This document shows, piece by piece, positions 42,498 through 52,522 of a stretch of DNA of 64,000 nucleotides. The translations under genes were made by a program, and so were the position numbers. The DNA is taken from assembly GCA_022760475.1 (NCBI GenBank), contig JALEFZ010000037.1, positions 1 to 64,000 of the forward strand, read 5' to 3'. The stretch is from Bacteroidia bacterium (GTDB lineage Bacteria > Bacteroidota > Bacteroidia > J057). The stretch's first letter is position 1; each line of letters opens with the position of its first letter. The notes under the pieces were generated by a model, which did no database searches, had not been told where the DNA came from, and worked only from the letters and a program-made list of their open reading frames with translations.

Positions 42498-44780
42498 CTA
42501 TTTCAATTCAAAGTCCACCTTCTGATCACCCACCATTACGCTAAACTTACCTGGCTCAAGCACCCATTTGTTGTCTCTCCCAACAAAGGAAAGCTCCGAA
42601 GGCATGATAGTAAAGGTTAGCACTTCCTCAAATTCATTTTCCAGCTCAACCCTTTTAAAAGCTCTTAGCCTCTTTACAGGTGGAGTAATGCTGGCAACAT
42701 GGTCTTTCACAAATACCTGAACAACCTCAGTCCCGGTTCTGGAGCCTGTATTTTTCAAATTTACACTGATCTCGATGGGATCATTTTTGCGATATACAGA
42801 CCTGTTTAGTTTAAGCTTGCTGTATTCAAAGCTTGTATAGCTCAATCCTGAGCCAAACTCAAATTGAGGATTGAAGCCAAATGGGCCCCCGATTTCGTCC
42901 GTTCCCTTATGGTCATAAGTCACCAGGTCATTCGCGAATCTTGGATAAGTAATTGGGAATTTCCCACTTGGATTTACATCTCCAAACAAAACATCAGCAA
43001 TGGCTAGTCCGCCCTCATCTCCAAGGAGAAAACTTACCAGTATCCCATCCAACTCAGGCTCTATGGCAGAGATAATCCTGGGACGGCCTTCAGTCATCAC
43101 AGCTACCATGGGTTTTCCGGTAGCGGCAAGTGCCTTAACCAGCTTCTGCTGAGGCATGGGTAAATTGAGGTCATTCATGTCCCCCATTCCTTCAGTATAA
43201 GAAAACTCTCCCAGGCACAATACAATTACATCCACCTTTTTGGCTGCCCGTACAGCTGCCTTAATATCTATCTCGCTATCTACCTTATTGACAATTTTGG
43301 TCCCAGGCACATAACGCACATTGGACTCTCCAATCTTTGCCTGAATGGCTTGAAGGATGTTTTTCTTCCCCTTGGTCTGTCTTGAGGCATCGTCTCCTTG
43401 CCAGGTGTGGGTCCATCCTCCATTCAATGGTATCATGGAATTGGCTGTAGGCCCCGTAACAAGGATCTTCTTATTTTTTGCTAATGGAAGGATGTTTTTC
43501 TCATTTTTAGCCAGAATCACGGACTGCTGAGCAGCTTCCAGGCATAGCTGGCTATACTTCTCCCCACCGAAATCAGGATATTCTGCCTTGGGATATGGAT
43601 TTTCAAATAGTCCCAAACGCACCTTTACAGTAAGTATGCGTTCTACGGCCTCATCAATGCGTGAAATGGGGATTTCACCTTCTTCAACCAACTCTTTCAA
43701 AAGTACAGGGAATTCAAGGTCAGCAGGAACCATACTCATGTCTATACCTGCATTGATGGCTTGCTTGATTGCTTCTTTGTAATCCTTGGCTGTTCTATGG
43801 CGCTGGTAAAGGAAGTTGATGTCGTTCCAGTCAGTAACAGCAAGCCCTTCAAACCCCATTTCTTTTCTAAGGATATCAGTCAGAATTTTTTCGTTGTTGT
43901 GAACAGGGATACCATTCATTTCTCCTGAGCAAATCATGATGGTACTTGCGCCTGCATCAACTGCGGCCTGAAAGGATGGCAGGAAATACTCCCTAAGTTG
44001 TCTCTCAGGAATCCATGCTTGGGTGCGGTCTTTGCCCCTGAGCGGGCTGCTGTATCCCAGGAAATGCTTAAGGCAAGAAGCTACCCTGTAATCATTTGAA
44101 ATATCATCTCCCTCAAAACCCTTTACCATGGCTACCCCCATTTGGGTTACGAGGTGTACATCTTCTCCGAAGGTTTCCCAAATTCTTGACCAGCGTGGGT
44201 CCCTTCCCAAGTCCATTACAGGCGAAAAGGTCCAGGGAATGTGTGAAGCCCTGGTTTGGTAGGCAGTCATTTCGGCCAATTCTTCAGCCATGGCTGGATT
44301 GAAGGAAGCTGCCATTCCCAACTGCTGGGGATGCAAATTCGCACCGGTGGTGAAGTTTGTACCGTGAATAGCGTCAATCCCATAGATTACAGGTATGCCC
44401 GAAGCCTTCTCGGTGGTTGCAATCCTTTGGATGGTTCTGATAATTTCATTCCAATGCTCTACCGTATACTCCGAAGCACCGATATTGAGGATAGATCCAA
44501 CCCTCAATTCTACAAGTGCTTTACGTAATTTGGCAGAGTCCAACTGATGGGGACTTGCAAGATTGAAAGGCTCCCCTACAGAGAGCATGTCCAACGTAAG
44601 TTGGGTCATTTCACCCACCTTATCTGCAAGGTCCATTTTTTCCATGATGGCTGCTACCCTGGCTTTGATCTCCTTGTCCTTGTCTTCAGTAGGAACAGGA
44701 GTCCTATCCTTGACTGTCCATCCTCCGCCCAGAGAAATAGCAAGCATGCAAAGAATCGCTATAAAGGCCGTATTTTTCAT
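42498..44780 (-). CDS. bglX: Glycoside hydrolase family 3 beta-glucosidase-like enzyme
   Basis: This 760-residue exported enzyme has a signal segment (FIAILCMLAISLGGGWT), a GH3 (beta/alpha)8 domain (about 35-380), a C-terminal GH3 domain (about 420-640) and a fibronectin-III-like end (about 675-755). The catalytic nucleophile is D317 in GLAVTDWND. Other family motifs are GIPVIYGIDAIHGTNF, SPVMDLGRDPRWSRIWETF and SCLKHFLGY. It probably releases glucose or another monosaccharide from beta-glucans or oligosaccharides in the periplasm. The symbol is by similarity of layout to BglX. No SusCD pair is adjacent. Confidence 0.92.
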   Translation of the reverse strand: MKNTAFIAILCMLAISLGGGWTVKDRTPVPTEDKDKEIKARVAAIMEKMDLADKVGEMTQLTLDMLSVGEPFNLASPHQLDSAKLRKALVELRVGSILNIGASEYTVEHWNEIIRTIQRIATTEKASGIPVIYGIDAIHGTNFTTGANLHPQQLGMAASFNPAMAEELAEMTAYQTRASHIPWTFSPVMDLGRDPRWSRIWETFGEDVHLVTQMGVAMVKGFEGDDISNDYRVASCLKHFLGYSSPLRGKDRTQAWIPERQLREYFLPSFQAAVDAGASTIMICSGEMNGIPVHNNEKILTDILRKEMGFEGLAVTDWNDINFLYQRHRTAKDYKEAIKQAINAGIDMSMVPADLEFPVLLKELVEEGEIPISRIDEAVERILTVKVRLGLFENPYPKAEYPDFGGEKYSQLCLEAAQQSVILAKNEKNILPLAKNKKILVTGPTANSMIPLNGGWTHTWQGDDASRQTKGKKNILQAIQAKIGESNVRYVPGTKIVNKVDSEIDIKAAVRAAKKVDVIVLCLGEFSYTEGMGDMNDLNLPMPQQKLVKALAATGKPMVAVMTEGRPRIISAIEPELDGILVSFLLGDEGGLAIADVLFGDVNPSGKFPITYPRFANDLVTYDHKGTDEIGGPFGFNPQFEFGSGLSYTSFEYSKLKLNRSVYRKNDPIEISVNLKNTGSRTGTEVVQVFVKDHVASITPPVKRLRAFKRVELENEFEEVLTFTIMPSELSFVGRDNKWVLEPGKFSVMVGDQKVDFELK

Positions 44781-44937
44781 AATATATAGTGGTTATCGGT
44801 TCCAAAATTCGCCTGAAACTACATATTCATTTCCAAACTCTAAAAAATATAGGTGCATAATCGGGCCCTTGATGCTTTATCCACCCTTGTGGGCAAACTT
44901 ATTTCTCCTTTGATGTGAGATGAATTATTTTCGAGTC

Positions 44938-45954
44938 ATGAGCTTTAACCAGATTATCCAGGAAATTCAACAACAGAAATTCAAACCTGTCTATTATTTG
45001 CATGGAGAGGAGTCATATTTTATAGATAAAATAAGCAAGGCATTGGAAGCTCCGGGAGTTGTTCTGAATCCGGGTGAAGAATCTTTCAACAAGGAAGTCC
45101 TATACGGCCCCGAAACCAATTTTTCCAAAATAGTAAATGCTTGCAGGAGCTTCCCCATGATGGCTAAATACCGTCTTGTAGTTTTGAAGGAGGCACACCG
45201 ACTAAATAAGGCCGAAAATGAAAAACTGATCAAATACCTGGCCCAACCTGTCCCTTCCACAATTTTTGTCATGATCTATAAAGACAAAAGGGCTGGTCTG
45301 GGTAAAAAAGCAGCTGATGCCGTAAAAAAAGTCGGAGTCGATTTTCACTCCAAAAAGCTCTACGAAAAAGATGTCCAACAAGTGGTGAGTGGCATGCTAA
45401 AGCAATCGGGTTTCGAAGTGGAAGACGGAATTGCAGGAATTCTGGTTACTAATCTTGGGCTGAACCTGAATCTGATTGAAAATGAATTGAATAAAATGTT
45501 TGTCCTCCTTAAAGCTCAACAACAGAATAAACTCAACAAAGCATTTGTCTATGAAATGATCAATGTTGATAAGGAGTTTAACACCTTTGAGCTGATAGCC
45601 GCACTGAGCGAAAAGAAGGTCTTCAGGGCACACATGATCATAGATCGGCTGACACAAAATGCAAAGATAAATCCTCCAACCCTCATTGTGAGCGGCCTGT
45701 TCAGGTTCTTCCACCATGTTGCCCTTGTCCATAAGTACCAGTTCAAAGATCCAAACTCCATCAAAAATCAGTTGAAGGTAAACTACTTTCAGGCCAAGGA
45801 CTACCTCAATGGAGCCAGACATTATAACCTGAGAAGGACTTACAGGAATCTTGGATTCATAGAAGAAGCCGACAGAAGCTTGAAAGGGATGAACCCTACC
45901 AATATGGATCAGCGGCATTTGCTCAAAACACTTGTATGGAAAGTCTTGGCCTAA
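44938..45954 (+). CDS. holA: DNA polymerase III delta subunit
   Basis: The protein of about 338 residues has the HolA layout. The N-terminal AAA+-like part is FKPVYYLHGEESYFIDKI, and EVLYGPETNFSKIVNACRSF and YRLVVLKEAHRL follow. Then come TIFVMIYKDKRAGLGKKAA, the FELIAALSEKKVFRAHMIID lid and a helical collar domain. It is a clamp-loader component that opens the beta clamp. The normal length is near 340. ATG 44938 is preferred to ATG 44920 by alignment to the typical start. The gene stands alone. Confidence 0.92.
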   Translation: MSFNQIIQEIQQQKFKPVYYLHGEESYFIDKISKALEAPGVVLNPGEESFNKEVLYGPETNFSKIVNACRSFPMMAKYRLVVLKEAHRLNKAENEKLIKYLAQPVPSTIFVMIYKDKRAGLGKKAADAVKKVGVDFHSKKLYEKDVQQVVSGMLKQSGFEVEDGIAGILVTNLGLNLNLIENELNKMFVLLKAQQQNKLNKAFVYEMINVDKEFNTFELIAALSEKKVFRAHMIIDRLTQNAKINPPTLIVSGLFRFFHHVALVHKYQFKDPNSIKNQLKVNYFQAKDYLNGARHYNLRRTYRNLGFIEEADRSLKGMNPTNMDQRHLLKTLVWKVLA

Positions 45955-46080
45955 GAATTACTTTCTATTCCACTACCCACACAACCGCCCAATCTTTTTC
46001 CTCGTCTTTTGGTTACAAGCATGAAGTTCAACGTGAAATTCTTCAGATTTGTGTAGTTTCACCCCACTAAATTGAAAGAC

Positions 46081-46785
46081 ATGAGACGAATTCTACTTCT
46101 TATAGTTTTTGCTTTGACCGTAATGACAAGCTTTGGTCAAGGAAACGAAGCCAATGTATCTTTGCAGATAGGCTACAACTTCTCCAACATCAATCCCACA
46201 CAATACAACATCGCCCTTGATAGTTTTAATGTTGTCAATAATGGACAACTAAGTGATGCGCGCTGGGGATCAGGTCTAACGGGAGCTCTTGCACTTCATA
46301 GAGGTAGAGCAAGTTTTCGTGTGCAAGGAAGACTTTTCTCTACCCAGTCAAATGCAGTTAATATAGTTTCCGGGGAGGAATTGAGAACTGATATTTCCTT
46401 GTATGGAGGGCACATCTCTGTAGACCTAACTTCCAAATTATTGGATATTGGCCGATATACGGGAATTTATGTAGGCGCAGGAGTTAGTGGAAATTACTTC
46501 GAGACAGCTACAGCTACGGTACCTCTCGAGGAGTACGAGCGTGATGATCCGCTGACTGCCACCACCCAGGACTGGAGGGTCGGTTTCAAACTTCATATTC
46601 CCTACCGAGTGGTAATTCCAAAAGCTCATGTGGGATTTTCTCTTGAACCCTACTTCGTGGTATTTTTCTCAAATGTGGATGTTGCACCTTTCAGCGAGGC
46701 CATCAACGGCCCCCTTGAAAGGACCTTTTCTGACTCCATGGATCACTTTGGAATCAGTGGAAGTATCATGATTTTCCTTAGATAA
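46081..46785 (+). CDS. Small outer-membrane beta-barrel-like protein
   Basis: The 234-residue protein has a signal peptide (LLLIVFALTVMTSFGQ). Alternating hydrophobic strands suggest an 8- to 10-stranded barrel (VSLQIGYNFSNINPTQYNI, GIYVGAGVSGNYFETAT, HVGFSLEPYFVVFFSNVD, HFGISGSIMIFLR with C-terminal aromatic/Arg end). It resembles the general OmpA-barrel/outer membrane protein beta-barrel class but no family is certain. Start ATG 46081; a TTG nine bases earlier is the alternative. Confidence 0.72.
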   Translation: MRRILLLIVFALTVMTSFGQGNEANVSLQIGYNFSNINPTQYNIALDSFNVVNNGQLSDARWGSGLTGALALHRGRASFRVQGRLFSTQSNAVNIVSGEELRTDISLYGGHISVDLTSKLLDIGRYTGIYVGAGVSGNYFETATATVPLEEYERDDPLTATTQDWRVGFKLHIPYRVVIPKAHVGFSLEPYFVVFFSNVDVAPFSEAINGPLERTFSDSMDHFGISGSIMIFLR

Positions 46786-46795
46786 AAAGCAAGTT

Positions 46796-46829
46796 GCATG
46801 TGCGATCTCTGGAAAAAGTTCGCACATGC
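46796..46829. terminator. Hairpin terminator between convergent genes
   Basis: GCATGTGCGA (46796-46805) and TCGCACATGC (46820-46829) form a perfect 10-bp stem, followed by CATTTCTTT. The T-run is weak but position and stem fit a shared terminator. Confidence 0.65.
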
Positions 46830-46836
46830 CATTTCT

Positions 46837-47700
46837 TTACTTATAGACAACTAGAGCTATATATTTGCCATCAGGACTCATGCTAACTCGATAGAATTTA
46901 CCCACTTCAGGCCTGGCAAATTCTTTCCAGTTTCCATCCTCATAAGGGTCACGGAGATAGAGCTTGCTTCCATCTCCCATGATCAAACTTCCATCAGGCG
47001 TCCAGCAAAAGTCTTCCTGACCATCGAGGGTCCTCGCCAGTTTTTTCACCTCTCCAGTTGAAGGAGCCCAGGTCTTGATATACCAGTCGTCCTCCGTTTC
47101 TTTTTGTACAAAACTCAGGGTATCACTTCGGCCTTGGAGAATGATACACCTTCCAATATTTTGGCTAATAACTTTTGGCTTCTGCCTTTTTCTATGGGTC
47201 CTCTGAAGTGAAAATGGATCTGTCAAAATAAACATGGCAAGTTTCTTTTTATGGTACCATGCATAATACCCTATGCTGTCAATTTTGGGCATGAGGACCT
47301 TTCCTGCAGCTTCTTTCTGAAGAGGAAAATACCAAAGTCTTTGGGTGGAATCCTTTTCTACCGTAACCACAGAAAAATACTCTCCTCCCGGCATCACCTT
47401 CGGTGAATATTCACTTCGATACTTGGATCGGGTAAGCTGAATGGATGAACCCGCCTGAATGTTGTATTGGAATACATCGGTTTGCCCCTTGCTATCGGCT
47501 GCCACATAGAGGATCGATTTGCTATCTGTTGTAAAGTAAGGCTGGTTGTCATATCCCTTTCGGGGGGTGATATTCTTGCCTTCTCCCAATTGGTAAGAAT
47601 CTCCGGATTTGATGACTTCAAATAAAAAAATATCTGTTTCAGGCTGTGCGAATAGAATTCCTGAATAAAATAACAGGGATATAAGTAGAAAGTTTCTCAT
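46837..47700 (-). CDS. TolB-like (WD40/PD40) beta-propeller exported protein
   Basis: This 287-residue protein has a signal peptide (LLISLLFYSGILFAQ) and propeller repeats of PD40 type. They include QPYFTTDSKSILYVAADSKG, YSPKVMPGGEYFSVVTVEKD, FCWTPDGSLIMGDGSKLYL and YRVSMSPDGKYIALVVY. Such propellers bind peptides or proteins in the periplasm. No enzyme domain follows. It is divergent from the ABC ATPase gene and shares a terminator with the convergent barrel gene. Confidence 0.82.
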   Translation of the reverse strand: MRNFLLISLLFYSGILFAQPETDIFLFEVIKSGDSYQLGEGKNITPRKGYDNQPYFTTDSKSILYVAADSKGQTDVFQYNIQAGSSIQLTRSKYRSEYSPKVMPGGEYFSVVTVEKDSTQRLWYFPLQKEAAGKVLMPKIDSIGYYAWYHKKKLAMFILTDPFSLQRTHRKRQKPKVISQNIGRCIILQGRSDTLSFVQKETEDDWYIKTWAPSTGEVKKLARTLDGQEDFCWTPDGSLIMGDGSKLYLRDPYEDGNWKEFARPEVGKFYRVSMSPDGKYIALVVYK

Positions 47701-47923
47701 TTCTTTGGGTTGATAAGCGGTTGAAATAATGATTCAGATCAAAGATAAGGTTGCTTTTTCGTGCAGCTAAAAGAATTTCTTATGTCGATAAGATCCATAA
47801 AATCATAGATAAAAATGACCATAATTCCATAAAGCTGAAAAAAACGACATCTTTTATAGTAATTATTAATGGAGCCACCTTTTTGTGTTCCACACTACTT
47901 ATAATCTACAGACGTTGAATCCT

Positions 47924-48811
47924 ATGCAACTAACTATCCAGAATTTATCAAAAACATATCCCAATGGGGTACAGGCTTTGAAAAATGTAAACCTGGAAAT
48001 TCCTACAGGAATGTTTGGCCTTCTTGGCCCCAATGGAGCAGGTAAATCTACACTGATGCGTACCATTGCGACATTACAGGAAGCAGACGAGGGTAGCATC
48101 CAGCTGGGAGAACTTGATGTTCTTCGACAAAAATCTGAGGTCAGGAAAATTTTGGGATACCTGCCACAGGAGTTTGGTGTCTATCCCAAGGTGCCTGCAG
48201 AAATTCTTCTTGACCACCTCGCAGTCCTGAAGGGAATCACCAACAGCCGTGAGCGAAAAGAAGTCGTTCAAGCCCTTCTACATAAAACCAACCTTTACCA
48301 ACACAGAAAGAAAAACCTTGGGGGATACTCAGGAGGGATGAAGCAGCGATTTGGGATAGCCCAGGCCTTGCTGGCGAATCCAAGGTTGATCATCGTAGAT
48401 GAGCCCACCGCAGGTCTTGATCCCGGCGAAAGAAACCGCTTCCACAACCTTCTGGTAGAACTTGGCGAAAACGCTGTGGTCATCCTTTCTACACACATCG
48501 TAGATGATGTAAAGGAATTATGTACCGCCATGGCCATCATCAATCATGGAGAAATTCTGATGACAGGCAACCCCATTGAAACCCTCAAGAGCATGGAAGG
48601 TAAGGTCTGGAAGAAGAAAGTAAACAAGGCAGATCTTGAATCATATAAGCAGAAATACAATGTCATCTCTGATAAAATGATTTCTGGTAGCCCAGTCATT
48701 CACATCCTGAATGAAAATGATCCAGGTGAAGGTTTCATTTCCACAGAGCCAAATCTGGAGGATGTTTACTTCTCCCACATCTTTAATCATAAAGTACCTC
48801 AACCTGCCTAA
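47924..48811 (+). CDS. ABC transporter ATP-binding protein
   Basis: The 295-residue ATPase has Walker A GPNGAGKST (35-43), Q-loop GYLPQEFGVYP, signature GGYSGGMKQR (about 133-142), Walker B LIIVDE (E160) and H-loop STHIVDD. Its C-terminus (about 225-295) is an extension typical of CcmA/NatA-type exporters. It is followed after 10 bp by the permease/M1-peptidase fusion, its natural partner. The start is ATG 47924; an upstream GTG adds 13 residues outside the family pattern. Confidence 0.93.
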   Translation: MQLTIQNLSKTYPNGVQALKNVNLEIPTGMFGLLGPNGAGKSTLMRTIATLQEADEGSIQLGELDVLRQKSEVRKILGYLPQEFGVYPKVPAEILLDHLAVLKGITNSRERKEVVQALLHKTNLYQHRKKNLGGYSGGMKQRFGIAQALLANPRLIIVDEPTAGLDPGERNRFHNLLVELGENAVVILSTHIVDDVKELCTAMAIINHGEILMTGNPIETLKSMEGKVWKKKVNKADLESYKQKYNVISDKMISGSPVIHILNENDPGEGFISTEPNLEDVYFSHIFNHKVPQPA

Positions 48812-48821
48812 CCCATCAAAT

Positions 48822-51800
48822 ATGCTACTTAGAATTACACAATTTGAATTGAGGTACAGGTCAAAGCGTCCCGCAACCTACCTCTACTTCTTCGTCATGT
48901 TCATTGTCTGCTTTTTTGCAGTGGTTTGGGAACAACTTTCCATTGGAGGGGCGACAGGGCAAGTCAAAGAGGATGCAGCAGCAGTTATTATGAACCAGTC
49001 TGTCACCATGTCTTTGATAGGCTTGTTTATCAGTTCAGCCATCATGGGCGTCTCCATCCTGCGCGATTTTGAGCATAAAACATCTGCCATGATGTTCACA
49101 GCTCCAATCAAAAAGCGGGATTACCTTTTTGGAAGATTCCTGGGGTCATTCATAGTTCTAGCATTGGTTTTGACAAGTATTCCCCTTGGTTTGATGCTTG
49201 GAAGACTTACTTGTGAATTATTACCCCCACCAGCAGGAGACATGGAAAGGTTCTTACCTGTTTTCCATCCTGAATTTTACTGGCAACCCTACTTCATGTT
49301 TATCCTTCCTAATGCTTTTATCAGTGGAGCTATTTTCTTCTTGAGTGGCGCCTTAAGCAAAAGGTTACTTTTTGTTTTCTTACAGGGAATCGGATTATTC
49401 TCGCTATACCTGATGACACGTCAGATGGTAGGAAGGCTGGAAGACAGGGAGCTAGCTGCACTTTTGGACCCATTCGGCTTAAGGCTTTCTACTGTCATAA
49501 GCCAATATTGGTCTATCGCCGAGCAAAATTACCAAATGATTCCCTGGGACGGTTTGGTCATTCAAAACCGATTGTTGTGGATAGGGATAGGGATTATTTG
49601 TATGATATTGACCTACTTCCTATTTACCTTTACCACCCCTTCCAAAAAACAAAAGAAGAAAAAAACTTCTACAGATGGGTACTCTTCGGATGGGGTAGAA
49701 ATCCCTACTGGCATGAGCCTGGCTTTTGATGGGTTCCAGATTCAATACCAAAGAATTTCTGCCCTGGTCAAACTTTACTATCGCGAAATTGTACTCTCCA
49801 TTCCTTTTATCGGTATTGCACTTTTTGGATTCATCATGCTGGCAGTGAATTCAAGAAGTATGGGAGAAGTTTTTGGTACCCCCACTTTTCCCACTACTTA
49901 CCTTATTCTGGAACTTTTGACTGGTTACTTCCTCTTCTTCTTTATCATCATCATATTCTACTCTGGCGAGTTGATCTGGCGAGAACGAGACCTGAAAGTA
50001 CACCAAATCTATGATACACTGCCCATCCCTGACGCTGTTGGATTGGTAAGTAAGTTCCTGGCCTTCGTTTTGGTACATGCTACATTGTTGCTGTGCCTGA
50101 TTGTTCTGGGAATCACGATCCAGGCCTCAAAGGGATACTATAATTTTGAATTGGGAATTTATTTCACCGAGCTGTTTACCAATACGTTTATCTCCCTGAT
50201 TCTCTTCACCTTACTCACCTTCTTTGTCCAGGTGATAGTTAACAACAAGTTCCTGGGACATGGCTTGATGATTCTCATATTTATTGTAAACATCATCCTG
50301 GCCGAAGTTGGAGTTGAACATACCCTTTTGCGCTTTGACAGTGGAGACCTTGATGGATATTCTGACATGAACCTGTATGGGGACTCTTTCTTCAAATTCA
50401 GTTGGTTAAAAGCATACTGGTTTGGGTTTACCATGCTCCTATTTGGCTTGGCGGTAGCATTTTCAGTTCGAGGTACGGACACCATTATGAAGACCAGAGC
50501 AAAATTGGCAGGAATGCGTTTCGTTCGTCCTCTACTGATTTTTACAATCGCTGCAGTCCTCCTTTTTGCGGGTACAGGGATTTACATTTACTATAATACT
50601 ACGGTAGTCAATGAGTTTGCCAAGTCCGACACCCAGGAAAAAGATCAGGCAAACTATGAAAAGGAGCTGAAGCAATATCAATTCCTGAATCAACCCAAGA
50701 TTGTAGAAAACAACCTGCATGTAGATATCTTCCCCAAAGAGCGAGATTATGCTGTTGAGGGTGAATACATCCTCAAAAATAAGAGCAAGGAACCAATCTC
50801 TGTACTCCATATCCAGTCCTCTGTGGATGAAGACCTGACCTTTGAGCCTTTTGAGTTTGAAATGCTGGATTCATTGAAGCAAGAAGGAGAAGAGTTTAAA
50901 TTGGCTCAAAACTTTGAACGCTTTAGTTATCTGATATATGAGCTTCCCAGGCCCCTGATGCCGGGTGATAGCCTCAGGATGTTATTTTCAGGAAAATTTG
51001 ATACCAAAGGATTTAAAAATGGCGGAACAAACACTGCAGTTGTTCATAATGGTACTTTCTTCAACAACTTCAATTTCCCATCCATTGGCTACAATCCATC
51101 ATTTGAATTGGGGTCTGATGACGACAGGAGGAAAAATGACCTTCCAAAGAAACAGCGTCAAATGGAGCGAACAGATCCGCAGGGAATTATGCTGCAAGAC
51201 TTTATTTCGGATGCGGATTGGATTCGCTTTGATGTAACCATGAGTACCAGCAATGATCAGATTGCCATTGCACCGGGTTACCTCCAAAAGTCGTGGAATG
51301 AAGGAGACAGGCGTTATTTTCATTACAAAATGGACAGACCCATTCTGAAATTCTACTCCATGATTTCTGCACGTTATGAAGTAATGCGTGATTATTGGGT
51401 GAGGCCAAATGGTGATTCTGTCAGCCTGGAAATTTATTACCATAAGGGACATGAATACAACCTGGACAGGATGATGGACGGTATGAAGCATTCCTTGGCT
51501 TATTTCTCCGAAATCTTCAGCCCATTCCAGTACAGGCAAATGCGAATCATGGAGTTTCCACGATATTCGAGTTTCGCGCAATCCTTCGCCAATACCGTTC
51601 CTTTCTCTGAAGGGATTGGCTTCATAGTAGATGTGGATGATGAAAAGGATGTGGATATACCTTATTATGTAACCTCCCACGAGGTTGCGCACCAGTGGTG
51701 GGCGCATCAGGTAATCCCGGCCAATACCAAGGGTGGTACCATGATTGTAGAAAGCCTGGCCCAATATTCTGCTCTGATGCTCATGAATAAGCATTACGGA

Positions 51801-52457
51801 CCGGAAAAAATGCGTGACTTCCTGAAGGAGGAGTTAGACCGCTACCTGGGTGGACGTAGTTTCGAACGCAAAAAAGAAATGCCGCTGGTAGAAGTGGAGA
51901 ACCAGCAGTACATCCACTATGGAAAGGGAGCCGTTATCTTTTATGCCTTGCAGGATTATATCACAGAGGATAGCCTAAACAAGGCATTGAGGAAATTCAT
52001 TGATGAATGGGCCTATGCCGAAGGCCCCTACCCTACTACCCTTAACCTGATGGAATATATCTATGATGTTACTCCGGATAGTTTGACTTCCATTGTTAAG
52101 GATATGTTTGAAAGGATCACCTTCTATGAAAATAAAATGTTGAAGGCTGAAATGGTAGAGCAAAGTGGGCAATTCAAGGTAGATATGACCTTGAATACCG
52201 TAAAAATGCTGGCAGATAGCCTTGGTAATGAGCAGCCCATTGACCTAAAAGAATGGATGTATGTAGGCTTGTATGGCAATGGTCAGAAAGGAAAAGATAG
52301 CCTGATCTATATGCAAAAGCATTACTTTGACTCAGACACTACCCAGCTTTCTATCAGTCTGGATAGTAAGCCGACCAAAGCCATCATTGACCCCATTAGC
52401 ATCCTCATTGACAAGCATCCTAAAGACAACTCAAAGACCATATCTGTTGTCGACTAG
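48822..52457 (+). CDS. ABC transporter permease fused to M1-family aminopeptidase
   Basis: The 1211-residue protein joins two parts. The N-terminal region (about 1-600) has two sets of roughly six transmembrane segments, the ABC-2-type permease. The rest is an extracytoplasmic M1 metallopeptidase with zinc motif HEVAHQWW (His953, Glu954, His957) and the third ligand Glu977 in VESLAQYS. This fusion is known in Bacteroidota but its substrate is not. The ATPase gene is 10 bp upstream. Start ATG 48822 is used; an in-frame ATG at 48711 lies inside the ATPase gene. The C-terminal 30 codons recur in a degraded copy just downstream. Confidence 0.9.
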   Translation: MLLRITQFELRYRSKRPATYLYFFVMFIVCFFAVVWEQLSIGGATGQVKEDAAAVIMNQSVTMSLIGLFISSAIMGVSILRDFEHKTSAMMFTAPIKKRDYLFGRFLGSFIVLALVLTSIPLGLMLGRLTCELLPPPAGDMERFLPVFHPEFYWQPYFMFILPNAFISGAIFFLSGALSKRLLFVFLQGIGLFSLYLMTRQMVGRLEDRELAALLDPFGLRLSTVISQYWSIAEQNYQMIPWDGLVIQNRLLWIGIGIICMILTYFLFTFTTPSKKQKKKKTSTDGYSSDGVEIPTGMSLAFDGFQIQYQRISALVKLYYREIVLSIPFIGIALFGFIMLAVNSRSMGEVFGTPTFPTTYLILELLTGYFLFFFIIIIFYSGELIWRERDLKVHQIYDTLPIPDAVGLVSKFLAFVLVHATLLLCLIVLGITIQASKGYYNFELGIYFTELFTNTFISLILFTLLTFFVQVIVNNKFLGHGLMILIFIVNIILAEVGVEHTLLRFDSGDLDGYSDMNLYGDSFFKFSWLKAYWFGFTMLLFGLAVAFSVRGTDTIMKTRAKLAGMRFVRPLLIFTIAAVLLFAGTGIYIYYNTTVVNEFAKSDTQEKDQANYEKELKQYQFLNQPKIVENNLHVDIFPKERDYAVEGEYILKNKSKEPISVLHIQSSVDEDLTFEPFEFEMLDSLKQEGEEFKLAQNFERFSYLIYELPRPLMPGDSLRMLFSGKFDTKGFKNGGTNTAVVHNGTFFNNFNFPSIGYNPSFELGSDDDRRKNDLPKKQRQMERTDPQGIMLQDFISDADWIRFDVTMSTSNDQIAIAPGYLQKSWNEGDRRYFHYKMDRPILKFYSMISARYEVMRDYWVRPNGDSVSLEIYYHKGHEYNLDRMMDGMKHSLAYFSEIFSPFQYRQMRIMEFPRYSSFAQSFANTVPFSEGIGFIVDVDDEKDVDIPYYVTSHEVAHQWWAHQVIPANTKGGTMIVESLAQYSALMLMNKHYGPEKMRDFLKEELDRYLGGRSFERKKEMPLVEVENQQYIHYGKGAVIFYALQDYITEDSLNKALRKFIDEWAYAEGPYPTTLNLMEYIYDVTPDSLTSIVKDMFERITFYENKMLKAEMVEQSGQFKVDMTLNTVKMLADSLGNEQPIDLKEWMYVGLYGNGQKGKDSLIYMQKHYFDSDTTQLSISLDSKPTKAIIDPISILIDKHPKDNSKTISVVD

Positions 52458-52521
52458 GAAGAGAAGCAACATAAAAATCGATGCAAAAAAGGCTGTTCCG
52501 TTCGGGCAGCCTTTTTTATGT
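52365..52521 (+). repeat. Tandem repeat unit 1: 3' end of the permease/peptidase gene plus terminator
   Basis: The first copy covers the last 30 codons (SKPTKAIIDPISILIDKHPK...), the TAG stop, the AAAAATCGAT element and the hairpin terminator. It aligns without gaps over 93 nt to the next unit, with about 67 identical bases by hand count. Confidence 0.75.
52485..52517 (+). terminator. Terminator, copy 1
   Basis: AAAAAAGGCTG (52485-52495) pairs with CAGCCTTTTTT (52507-52517). It ends the ABC/M1 operon 28 bp after the stop. Confidence 0.9.
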
Positions 52522-52522
52522 T